DNA of 40,089 bases from Candidatus Acidiferrum typicum (GTDB lineage: Bacteria > Acidobacteriota > Terriglobia > Acidiferrales > UBA7541). Both the position numbers and the translations under genes were made by a program. The stretch spans positions 1 to 40,089 of the forward strand of contig DLMH01000202.1 in assembly GCA_002478115.1 (NCBI GenBank), written 5' to 3'. Under the pieces are notes generated by a model. That model did no database searches and was not told the DNA's origin. It saw only the letters and a list, made by a program, of their open reading frames with translations. Below, one piece after another: positions 6,699 through 13,850 of the stretch; positions within the stretch are counted from its first letter, which is position 1; every line of letters starts with the position of its first letter.

Positions 6699-8683
6699 CT
6701 CTGAAACCTCAAGAAAGTAAGTAGCGCAACCAAAGTGAGAAAAATGTAAAGCAGATACACCTGAATATTTCCCGTCTGCAAGCGCCGCAACTGATGCGCC
6801 GCAGAAACAATGAGGTCAACGAATGGCCGGTAGAGTGCCTTTTCGTAAGAGGTTGTACGGACCGAACGATAGGAGATTGATACGGGGAAGTAAGGCTTGT
6901 CGGTGGGAAGTTTGTCGAGCTTGCGGTCGGGCTTGTAGACGGATGAGAAGACAAAGCGAATTGGTTTCGAGAAAGCCGTTGAGGTGTATTGCATACGGCT
7001 CGTCAACTGCGAAAGACCACAGCCCCACGTCGGAGCCATCCTTTGGACGCGTGTGGTCAGGGCGGTTATGGCGGTCACTCCCAGGATGATCGCTGCGATC
7101 CACGGAATGATGCGCGCGATGCTCACGGTCTCGTCTGGCACGCCAGCGCCGGGAATCAGAACCTGGGTCAGCGAGGCCAGTGGACGCAAGAGAACTCCCG
7201 GCAAGATTCCAATCAGCAGGCAAGCTGCCGCGAGCATGGTCATACCGCCGCGCATCAGTAGCGGCGCTTCGACCGCATGTTCGGCCTCCGAGCTGCGCGG
7301 CCGTCCCAGAAAGGCCACGCCGAAGACCTTCACGAAGCACGCTGCCGCCAACCCTCCGATTAGAGCAAGGACACCTACCATAAGTGGCAGCACAATTTGG
7401 GCCTTCGTGTTTAGTAGAACGGAGCCAGCCAGAAAACTCCGAAAGGTGAGCCACTCGCTGATGAAACCGTTGAACAGCGGCAACCCGACGATCGAGCAGC
7501 AAGCGATGAGGAAAGCCGTTCCGGTGACCGGCATCCGGCGCTGTAGCCCGCCAAGTTCCTCCAAATCCACCGTGTGGGTTGCATTCGAAATAGCGCCCGC
7601 GCCGAGAAACAGCAGGCTTTTGAACAGAGCATGATTGAGAGTGTGCAAGAGAGCTGCGATGAGCGCTAACGCCGCCAGAACCGGCGCGTGATTGGCCAGA
7701 AAAACTAATGACGTTCCCAGTCCTAGATAGATGATCCCGATGTTCTCCACGCTGTGGTAGGCCAGCAACCGCTTGAGATCGTGTTCAGCGATTGCGTACA
7801 GAACGCCGAGAAGGCCGGAGACCGCACCGGCCACAAGAACCACATATCCAAACCAAGATGGCCCCCCGCCAAGAAAATCAAAAGCGAAGCGCACAAACCC
7901 GTACACCGCCGTCTTCAACATCACGCCGGACATCAGCGCTGACGCGGGGCTGGGAGCGATTGGATGGGCTCGAGGAAGCCAGAGGTGGAGCGGAATGATG
8001 CCCGCTTTGGTCCCAAATCCCACGAAGGCCAGCAGGAAAATCAGGACCCTGATTCCCGCTGGAACGACAGGGCTGGCCGCGCGAATCCCCGCAAAGTCCA
8101 GGCTGTGCGAATAGGGCAGAAAAAGAAAGAAACTCGCCACCACTGCAGCGGCGCCTGCATGCATCATCAGCAAATAGATGAAGACATTATGACGGCGCTC
8201 AGCCGAGTCCCCCTCCATTAGGATTAGCCCAGCGGAGAGAAGTGTCATCAACTCCCAACCGACGAGAAATGCAAAACCAGTGGATGCTGTTACAACCGTG
8301 ATCATCGATAGCAGGAAGAGGGAGAAGAAAGCCCAAATCCAGTTCCGGCGCTGCTCGCCGTAGTGCTTGTCGAAATACGAAACCGCAAAAATCGCGACCG
8401 GAACTGCCACCGTGCAGATCAACAGAAGAAAAAACGCGCTGAGCCTGTCGAGCCCAAGCGCGAAGGGAAAAGGCGTGAAGCCGGAGAAGGTGAGGGCAAG
8501 TTTGGACTCTCCCCAGAAGCAAAGGGCAGCCACAAACCAGCCAACAACGTTGGAACCAACAATCAGTGTGATCGCGAACGCCCGAGCTCTCTTCGTCCGG
8601 CTCGCTATCAGAACGAGCGGGGCCAAAAGACCCAGCGACGCCAAGAGAAAACCAAAAGCTACCTGGATGGAAACTACTTGCAT
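6695..8683 (-). CDS. Ehr antiporter-like membrane subunit (HyfB/NuoL-like)
   Basis: 662 aa, first gene of the six-gene operon. It belongs to the proton-conducting NuoL/MrpA/HyfB family: the TM5 glutamate (VGWELMTLLS), the TM7 lysine and broken helix (GFGTKAGIIPLHLWLPRAH), and the TM8/12 lysines (ML-K-TAVYG, NHALFKSLLFLGAG) are all present. The C-terminal ~100 residues have the HyfB-type polar extension with PTWGCG and MQYTSTAFSKP and end in a final transmembrane helix (QVYLLYIFLTLVALLTF). This suggests the subunit can translocate ions even though the catalytic partner has lost its Ni site. The ATG at 8683 has only a weak upstream GAAGAG; no better in-frame start is seen. Confidence 0.88.
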   Translation of the reverse strand: MQVVSIQVAFGFLLASLGLLAPLVLIASRTKRARAFAITLIVGSNVVGWFVAALCFWGESKLALTFSGFTPFPFALGLDRLSAFFLLLICTVAVPVAIFAVSYFDKHYGEQRRNWIWAFFSLFLLSMITVVTASTGFAFLVGWELMTLLSAGLILMEGDSAERRHNVFIYLLMMHAGAAAVVASFFLFLPYSHSLDFAGIRAASPVVPAGIRVLIFLLAFVGFGTKAGIIPLHLWLPRAHPIAPSPASALMSGVMLKTAVYGFVRFAFDFLGGGPSWFGYVVLVAGAVSGLLGVLYAIAEHDLKRLLAYHSVENIGIIYLGLGTSLVFLANHAPVLAALALIAALLHTLNHALFKSLLFLGAGAISNATHTVDLEELGGLQRRMPVTGTAFLIACCSIVGLPLFNGFISEWLTFRSFLAGSVLLNTKAQIVLPLMVGVLALIGGLAAACFVKVFGVAFLGRPRSSEAEHAVEAPLLMRGGMTMLAAACLLIGILPGVLLRPLASLTQVLIPGAGVPDETVSIARIIPWIAAIILGVTAITALTTRVQRMAPTWGCGLSQLTSRMQYTSTAFSKPIRFVFSSVYKPDRKLDKLPTDKPYFPVSISYRSVRTTSYEKALYRPFVDLIVSAAHQLRRLQTGNIQVYLLYIFLTLVALLTFLRFQR

Positions 8684-9043
8684 CGGTCACTCTTCACAAC
8701 GGGCTTTTCCCAGACGAGTCACGTACAAAGACTTTCCTTATCCGACCACAGCAGCAGGATCAAGGATTTTGCCGAGCCAGCCACAGTCGACAACGAAAGA
8801 ATGATGATACTGGCCGCGCGTTCAACTTGCCATGAAAGATGATTGAGGAAGGTAACGTTCCGTCAACATGCCCTTCTCATGAGAATAGCCAATTGCATCA
8901 GGATGGATTTGGGTAGCCAGTTATGTATTGTGTTTTTCGTATTGTCCGTTCTTCTAGATTCCGTATGCGTTGCCCGCTCGCGCAAACCGCTCATGGGAAA
9001 TATTGGAGCTCTCTAATTCCAATTCCGGTTTTTCTGATTTATC
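8684..9043. promoter_or_regulatory. Intergenic region upstream of the Ehr operon
   Basis: No gene is seen in these 360 bp, which separate the OmpA-like gene from the Ehr operon on the same strand, so the operon promoter should be here. On the minus strand a TTGACG (plus 8861-8866) could serve as a -35 element, but the matching -10 is poor. Immediately upstream of it (plus 8874-8885) lies a perfect 12-bp palindrome, TTCTCATGAGAA, a plausible operator half-site pair. I see no convincing sigma54 element and no strong terminator for the OmpA-like gene. The promoter call is tentative. Confidence 0.3.
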
Positions 9044-9649
9044 TCACTTCAAACTCCCTGCAGGCTCAGCCAGGTACAGACGTGCGCTCCGATTTTGTCG
9101 CTGACACTCTGTTGCGCCTGCACGGCACGGTCCGGTTAGATTTTCCCAACCGTTGACGCCCGCGATTTGATCCGCTCGCGTGCCAAGACTCAACAAAAAC
9201 TGCCGCACCGCTTCCGAGCGGCGTTCCGCCAGCGCAGCAGTGCACGCCTCCGAACCCGAGTCGTCACAATATCCGACGATGAGAACACGATCTCCTGGGT
9301 GCAGACGTAACCATGCCGCCGCAGATTCAAGGGACTTTCTGTTGCTGACCGTCAAATGGACACTGTTCGAAGCGAACAATAGACGGCTTTTGGGAAGAGA
9401 AGCTTCCGGCAATGTCTGCGGATTTGAGCGTCCCCCTTTACCTGGCGCGCTCACATGATTGACCTCGCGATTGCTCGCCTGCTCGTTGAACTGCATCTCG
9501 ACGAAAACGACATTCGCCGCCTTGCTCCACTCAACCGCCCCCTCGACGATTACTTGGTTGAGCTGTTTTTCCTGCGACGCAAACTCAGAGCCGCTGCCGA
9601 AGAGGCAGAAAGCCGTGAGTGGGGTCAGAATATCAGTCGTAAACCTCAT
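9044..9649 (-). CDS. OmpA/Pal-domain periplasmic protein
   Basis: 201 aa. A hydrophobic N-terminus (residues ~6-22) suggests export; there is no clear lipobox. Residues ~95-195 are an OmpA-like peptidoglycan-binding domain: a beta strand before a long helix (SLESAAAWLRLHPGDRVLIVGYCDDSG), the LAERRSEAVRQFLLSLG helix, and the terminal QNRSARLYL strand, with Asp in GYCDD and Arg in NRSAR at the positions that bind diaminopimelate. The region between the signal and the domain (~25-90) is variable and shows no domain I know. It would tether something to peptidoglycan in the periplasm. No clear ribosome binding site precedes the ATG. Gene context (cold-shock cluster upstream, Ehr operon downstream) does not explain its role. 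Confidence 0.75.
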   Translation of the reverse strand: MRFTTDILTPLTAFCLFGSGSEFASQEKQLNQVIVEGAVEWSKAANVVFVEMQFNEQASNREVNHVSAPGKGGRSNPQTLPEASLPKSRLLFASNSVHLTVSNRKSLESAAAWLRLHPGDRVLIVGYCDDSGSEACTAALAERRSEAVRQFLLSLGTRADQIAGVNGWENLTGPCRAGATECQRQNRSARLYLAEPAGSLK

Positions 9650-9673
9650 AAAAGTGTGGACCCGCCACTCGAA

Positions 9674-9765
9674 TTATCCTATCCCTCGTACTCTCGAAAT
9701 GAGCCTAATGTGCCGCTCATCTCCCCTCGGTTGGTGCCAGATCATCTAGGCCCTGCACCACCGAA
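9674..9765 (-). pseudogene. Decayed 3' end of a cold-shock-domain gene
   Basis: Reading through the TGA at 9717-9719, the minus strand encodes APTEGR-stop-AAHIRLISRVRG and then a TAA at 9674-9676. This aligns without gaps to the C-terminus of the frameshifted cold-shock gene next door (DPTQGR-Q-AIHIKPISSVRG). The DNA itself is also similar: 9661-9712 matches 10043-10094 as a ~52-bp imperfect repeat that extends a few bases past both stop codons. A third cold-shock copy therefore once lay here, and only its tail is recognisable. Confidence 0.55.
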
Positions 9766-10019
9766 GCGTGCACTGGGGGAGGAGGATCGGTATCTTGCTT
9801 GGTTGCCGTTGATTCGTAATCTAGACTGTTTTTCCCCGAACATGGCTGAGTTTGGTCCGCGCCCCTCTCCTTTTCTAGAGCAGCTTTCAGTTCCAAAGCG
9901 AGGTGACTCAGGCGCACCATCAGCGCTTTGAGATAAGGATTCTGCATCCTCTTTTCTTCCTGCATGGCCTTTTCGGCTAGCGCTGCCAGAACCGCAGGCT
10001 CAATCGACTGAAATTCCAT
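9717..10019 (-). CDS. Small helical hypothetical protein
   Basis: 100 aa, not recognised. Residues 1-52 are strongly helical and charged (AALAEKAMQEEKRMQ, LALELKAALEKER), compatible with a short coiled coil. Residues 53-80 are polar and Pro-rich (DTDPPPP). The last ~15 residues, and the bases after the TGA stop, align with the C-terminus of the neighbouring cold-shock-domain sequences: LDDLAPTEGR-stop-AAHIRLISRVRG against YDEFDPTQGRQAIHIKPISSVRG. The 3' end therefore seems to be built on, or fused to, a decayed cold-shock gene. A GAGG lies only two bases before the ATG, so initiation support is weak. It may be a real gene or a composite of debris. Confidence 0.45.
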   Translation of the reverse strand: MEFQSIEPAVLAALAEKAMQEEKRMQNPYLKALMVRLSHLALELKAALEKERGADQTQPCSGKNSLDYESTATKQDTDPPPPVHASVVQGLDDLAPTEGR

Positions 10020-10055
10020 ATCCTCGACGCTTCCCCAGCGAACCCACCACTCGAA

Positions 10056-10281
10056 TTACCTGCTTCCTCGGACACTCGAAATAGGCTTAATGTGAATAGC
10101 CTGTCTGCCCTGTGTGGGATCGAACTCGTCGTATTCCACCCAGTTCCCGACGGAGAGCTTTTGAGATTCCGGCCCATCGAACGACGATTCATCAAAAGGC
10201 CACCAGGCAGCCATCTTCGCCCAGGATGTAGCCGGGACGCTGATTCCTAAGCAATTGGGTGATCGAACCTTTCGCCTTCAT
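10056..10281 (-). pseudogene. Frameshifted cold-shock-domain gene
   Basis: An ATG at 10281 follows a good ribosome binding site (TAGGAG, six bases upstream). The frame reads MKAKGSITQLLR...GYILGEDGCLVAF and then meets TGA. Skipping one T of the T4 run (plus-strand A run at 10194-10197) restores FDESSFDGPESQKLSVGNW...ISSVRGSR and a TAA at 10056. The restored product aligns almost ungapped with the intact neighbour at 10415-10645 (GEDGC, F-D-x-SS, LS-x-G-x-x-VEY). It is either a recent pseudogene or a homopolymer sequencing/assembly error. The intact initiation signals suggest the damage is recent. Confidence 0.7.
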
Positions 10282-10414
10282 TTTCTACTCCTAAGTTCGC
10301 TGCGAATCTCATGCTCATCGTGTCAGCGCCCATCAGCGGTTGTATCAAGCGCACGGAGACAAACTGTCCTCGGTGATTAAGAATGAGATTCGCGGAAAAA
10401 GAAGACTTAAACCC

Positions 10415-10645
10415 TCAACTCCCCGCCGCGGATTCACTTTGGGAATTCGGTATGACCTTAATACCGGCGGCCCGCAAACGCTCGTGGCCAAAGTGTTCCT
10501 GGTATTCCACTGCTTTCCCGATCGAAAGCGCTCGGATGTCCATTCCTTCCAGTGAAGAGAGATCGAAGTACGCCTCGCAGCCGTCTTCGCCAAGGATGAA
10601 CCCACAACCCAGCTTCTTGTTCAGCCGCGTGACCGAACCACACAT
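10415..10645 (-). CDS. Cold-shock-domain (CspA-like) protein
   Basis: 76 aa. This is a divergent member of the cold-shock-domain family: an OB-fold of five strands that binds single-stranded RNA or DNA. The expected order is visible: a GSVTRLN first strand, an RNP1-like KLGCGFILGEDG (consensus KGFGFI-x-x-DG), an RNP2-like AYFDLSSLEG in place of VFVHFS, then ALSIGKAVEYQ and a last strand AAGIKVI. Several RNA-stacking aromatics are replaced, so affinity may differ from CspA. A strong AAGGAG lies six bases before the ATG. It is the intact upstream member of a run of related copies on the same strand; the next copy is frameshifted and a third survives only as a tail. Confidence 0.75.
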   Translation of the reverse strand: MCGSVTRLNKKLGCGFILGEDGCEAYFDLSSLEGMDIRALSIGKAVEYQEHFGHERLRAAGIKVIPNSQSESAAGS

Positions 10646-11135
10646 TCCGGCTCCTTTGCTTCCAATTGCCGAACTTCAGTCCCGCTCCAACCGTTCTCCT
10701 GGCACGTCTTTGCTGCCAGCTTGGTTTTAGCCGTCGCCTGCGATTCTCTCCATTGGCAACGGCTCAAAGGGCTGACTTCTACTGCCTCTTTCCCCCAGCC
10801 AGCCCTCTTGAAGCCGATAGTTCATGTGTCCCTTCCTCATGCAGTTGCGTTCCTGAGGCAGTTCAAGCTCAGCAACACGCGTGGAGAGCGCGACCTGTAA
10901 AAACCGCTAGTCCTATGTCTTCCCCGGAGCCGCTGGAGGATTCGTGGTCGCTTTCGGGCCGGTTGCGGGTTGGGTGGCCGGGGCCTGGCTGGGGGGATTC
11001 TGCGCTGGCGTCGGTGGGGTTGGGGACTTAGCTCCATAATTCTGTCACCCCTTACACTCGGCGATCGAGGAAGACCTGGACGCCGCGGTGGCAGCGCAGG
11101 TCGAAATGCTCCCGTCCGGAAAGAGCATAGCGAGC
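10646..11135. other. Intergenic region with a Pro/Ala-rich coding remnant
   Basis: No complete gene is seen between the divergently oriented cold-shock gene and the STAS gene. On the minus strand, 10913-11044 is open and reads as a biased Pro/Ala/Thr-rich tail (SPTPPTPAQNPPSQAP..., ending PPAAPGKT before a TAG). This resembles the disordered C-terminus of a protein, but it has no start codon and a TGA lies just upstream at 11045. I treat it as a possible gene remnant. Promoters for the flanking genes should also lie here, but none is clear enough to place. Confidence 0.3.
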
Positions 11136-11489
11136 ATGAGAATCGAAACCAAATCGGAGGCCGGATCGCTTGTCGTTTTGCTCATTGACAACCACTTAGG
11201 CGCCGACGTGGCAGCGGAATTCAAGCGGCAGGTGATGGGACAGCTTTCGGCAGGGGTCCGCGTGGTGCTCCTGGAAATTAGCCAGGTTACTTTTGTCGAT
11301 AGCACGGGGCTTGGCGCGCTGGTTGCGATCCGGAAACGGCTGGGCGAGGGTGGTGTGCTGGCTATATGCGGTTCACAGTCCTTGATACTGGAATTGTTCC
11401 AACTGACGCGGCTGGACAAGATTGTTCAATTTTCCCCGGACACCGAGACTGCGTTGCACCATCTCGTCGCGGAGGCGGCGCGACGATGA
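11136..11489 (+). CDS. STAS-domain anti-anti-sigma factor
   Basis: 117 aa. A complete STAS domain of the SpoIIAA/RsbV type, which releases a sigma factor by binding its anti-sigma kinase when unphosphorylated. The signature segment FVDSTGLGALV is present with the phosphorylatable serine as S56 (D55-S56-T57-G58), preceded by the strand VVLLEIS and followed by VLAICG and ILELFQLTRLD. Start placed at 11136, preceded by GGAAAGAG about ten bases upstream; a GTG at 11088 in frame would add 16 residues. The stop overlaps a following ATG (ATGA), but that frame ends after 15 codons, so the anti-sigma kinase gene that often follows is missing or lost. It is an orphan here. Confidence 0.85.
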   Translation: MRIETKSEAGSLVVLLIDNHLGADVAAEFKRQVMGQLSAGVRVVLLEISQVTFVDSTGLGALVAIRKRLGEGGVLAICGSQSLILELFQLTRLDKIVQFSPDTETALHHLVAEAARR

Positions 11490-11924
11490 AGGGAAGACTG
11501 CGGGCGAGCGGAATAAGGCAGCGACACTCGTGACCAGCCCGAAGTGTTGGCCCGGCGGTTGAGAGAGAGTCCACGTTGGCTTGATGGACTGTGAACGTAG
11601 ATTGCGCCGCACCCGGCGGTTACAGGTTGTTGGAGCAGGCGTCCTGTAGCCACTCGCGCTGCGCGGCCTCCTTGTGAAGTATTCCCCTCACCATTCCTCG
11701 TTCACCACCGGCCTCAGAACTTGGCAAAGCGACGACTTCATCTGTGCAGAATCACGCTGGGGATGTAGTCTATGAGACACAATGTCTATCTGCCGACACA
11801 ATCCGAGTCGGCGGCCCTGCACTGAAAACGAAGCATTTTCTTGTGAAATCGCAGTGGAGTCTTTCCTGCAGGGTACTCGTTCGCGTCCACTCGGATTATA
11901 GTTGTGGGTTCTCGAAGAGGGACC
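11490..11924. other. Intergenic region before the envelope operon
   Basis: Nothing coding is supported in these ~435 bp apart from a 15-codon frame coupled to the STAS stop (11486 onward). The open frame on the minus strand (11688-12230) runs into the propeller gene and is His/Arg/Gln-rich, as antisense frames are in GC-rich DNA. A promoter for the 11925-27280 operon should be here. A TTATAG at about 11897 and a TTGTGA near 11841 are AT-rich but are not paired at proper spacing, so I do not place one. Confidence 0.4.
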
Positions 11925-13850
11925 ATGGGTCGAAATCGGAATCTGCCATTCTGGGCGATTATCGGGGCGGCGCTCGCTGCGATTGCCCTGGCGGGCGTTT
12001 TTGTCGCATGGCGGGCAACGCGAGCTTTGCATCAGTCCGCGCAAGAAATGCGCTCGGAGCATGAGATTCGCTTCCTGGTGCGGCCCTTCTTGCCTCCGAG
12101 TAACGTGAAATTTGAGGTGGTCAGCTCGCCCGACGTTTTTCTGCAGACAGCGCGCTTTCAGAATCATCTTTATATAGCTGGGCCCTCGGGGCTTTCCGAA
12201 TACGATCTTGGCGGCGCCCTCCTGCGGCAATTTGTGGCCGGAAGAGAATTACCTTCTTCCCCACTGGTCGCCTTGGCAGTAGGTATGTTAGGAGATTCTT
12301 CGGAGCCGGAACTCGTCCTGGCTACGGCTGGAGAGGGAATCCTGGTCTTCGACGGAAAAAGCTTCCGTCAAATCTATCCGGCCGATGCCGAAGTGCGATC
12401 GGTTACCGCTATCCTCCCTGTTGCTGCGGGACATCTTCTGATCGGCACAAAGAAGCGCGGCGTACTTCTCTACGACGGGAAACAGATTCGAGAGCTGCAT
12501 CCAACCCTGAACAATCTCTACGTCCAGGTGCTCGCCGGGAACGAAGTGGACTTGTGGATTGGCACGCTGAACCAGGGCGTTCTGCATTGGCACGCCGGCA
12601 CGAGTGAATCGTTTGGCGAAGAGCAAGGATTGCCCGACCCGCAAGTGCAGGCAATCGCCCTCGCGGGAGAAAAAAACTACGTCGGTACACCTTTGGGTGT
12701 GGCCGAGTTCGACCGCGGGCGATTCTCACGCGTGCTGGGGAAAGGGCTGCTGGTCACTTCGCTCTTCCTGAGCGGCGAGGAGTTACTCGTCGGCACGGAA
12801 GATCAAGGCGTCGTGCGTGTTCCCCTGACCAAACGGCGGCCGGGCCTCAATGGACAGGGCTCCACGAAACTCGCGGAAGTGCAGCAGTTCGTCGGGGCCG
12901 ACAGCGGCGTTTATGTCCTGACGCGGAATGGCATGTACGAACTCCCGGAGCATGGATTTGGCTGGAAGGAAGTCCTGAAACCGCGTCCTGCCGTTCTGAG
13001 CGATCGGAATATTTCGGCGCTTGCCGCAGACATGAACGGACAACTGTGGGTGGGCTATTTTGACCGCGGGCTCGATCTCTTGCCAGGCGATTCCCGGCGT
13101 GTCTTGCACGTGGAGAACGAACACGTCTTCTGCGTGAACAGGATCTGGCCGGATGCAAAGTCGGGGACGGTGGCAGTGGCCACGGCGAACGGCCTGGTGC
13201 GCATGGGAGCTTCCGGAAACCAGGAACAGGTGCTGACGCGCGCGGATGGGCTCATCGCCGACCACGTCACGGACGTCGTACCGTACGGCGAAGGATTGGC
13301 GATTGCAACCCCGGCGGGACTGACCTTCCTCGACGCCAATGGCGCCCGCAGCATGTATGCGTTTCATGGACTAGTAAACAACCATGTGTATGCTCTAGGA
13401 GTTTCCGGTGACGACCTGATGGTGGGAACGCTGGGTGGCCTCTCCGTAATTGGGAGAGGAGAAGTCCGTATGAATTACACGGCGGGCGCGTCCGGACTCA
13501 AGCAGAACTGGATTACCGCGGTTGTTCCCGTGGGCGATGAATGGATGGTGGGGACGTACGGAAGCGGAATCACGGGCTTGGACCGCGCAGGGCACTTTCG
13601 TACATTCGAGAAGGCCACCGCTGAAATGGAGATCAACCCCAACGCCATGCTGGTGACACCCCAGTACGTGCTTGCCGGGACGCTGGGAAATGGCCTGTAC
13701 GTCTATGACCGGGAAAAGTCGCGTTGGGCTGTCATGCATGAGGGCTTGCCTTCCCAGAATGTCACCGCGCTCGCCCAGAGCAAGGGATATATCTACGTTG
13801 GAACGGACAACGGACTGGTACGAATCCAGGAACAGAAACTACAACCATGA
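11925..13850 (+). CDS. Membrane-anchored beta-propeller protein (Reg_prop-like)
   Basis: 641 aa. One N-terminal transmembrane helix (residues ~7-28, FWAIIGAALAAIALAGVFVAW) is followed by an extracytoplasmic domain made of about eleven blade-like repeats with the pattern (I/V)GT-x-x-G(L/V)-x-x-(Y/F/L)D. Examples are LLIGTKKRGVLLYDG, LWIGTLNQGVLHW, LLVGTEDQGVVRV, LMVGTLGGLSVIG and IYVGTDNGLVRIQ. This is the two-component-regulator propeller type, but there is no histidine kinase, cyclase or DNA-binding domain attached. A sensory or scaffold role in the periplasm is inference. Start at 11925, with GAGGGAC just upstream; the in-frame GTG at 11904 has none. The stop overlaps the next ATG (ATGA at 13847), so it is the first gene of a coupled six-gene operon. 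Confidence 0.8.
   Translation: MGRNRNLPFWAIIGAALAAIALAGVFVAWRATRALHQSAQEMRSEHEIRFLVRPFLPPSNVKFEVVSSPDVFLQTARFQNHLYIAGPSGLSEYDLGGALLRQFVAGRELPSSPLVALAVGMLGDSSEPELVLATAGEGILVFDGKSFRQIYPADAEVRSVTAILPVAAGHLLIGTKKRGVLLYDGKQIRELHPTLNNLYVQVLAGNEVDLWIGTLNQGVLHWHAGTSESFGEEQGLPDPQVQAIALAGEKNYVGTPLGVAEFDRGRFSRVLGKGLLVTSLFLSGEELLVGTEDQGVVRVPLTKRRPGLNGQGSTKLAEVQQFVGADSGVYVLTRNGMYELPEHGFGWKEVLKPRPAVLSDRNISALAADMNGQLWVGYFDRGLDLLPGDSRRVLHVENEHVFCVNRIWPDAKSGTVAVATANGLVRMGASGNQEQVLTRADGLIADHVTDVVPYGEGLAIATPAGLTFLDANGARSMYAFHGLVNNHVYALGVSGDDLMVGTLGGLSVIGRGEVRMNYTAGASGLKQNWITAVVPVGDEWMVGTYGSGITGLDRAGHFRTFEKATAEMEINPNAMLVTPQYVLAGTLGNGLYVYDREKSRWAVMHEGLPSQNVTALAQSKGYIYVGTDNGLVRIQEQKLQP

Noticed and set aside
2141..8683. 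Functional group 4 [NiFe] hydrogenase / formate hydrogenlyase
   Set aside because: The large subunit lacks both CxxC Ni-ligand pairs, and no maturation or formate dehydrogenase genes are present in the window.
11688..12230. 180-aa minus-strand frame before and inside the propeller gene
   Set aside because: Half of it overlaps the propeller coding region; Arg/Gln/His-rich, no signal, no RBS.
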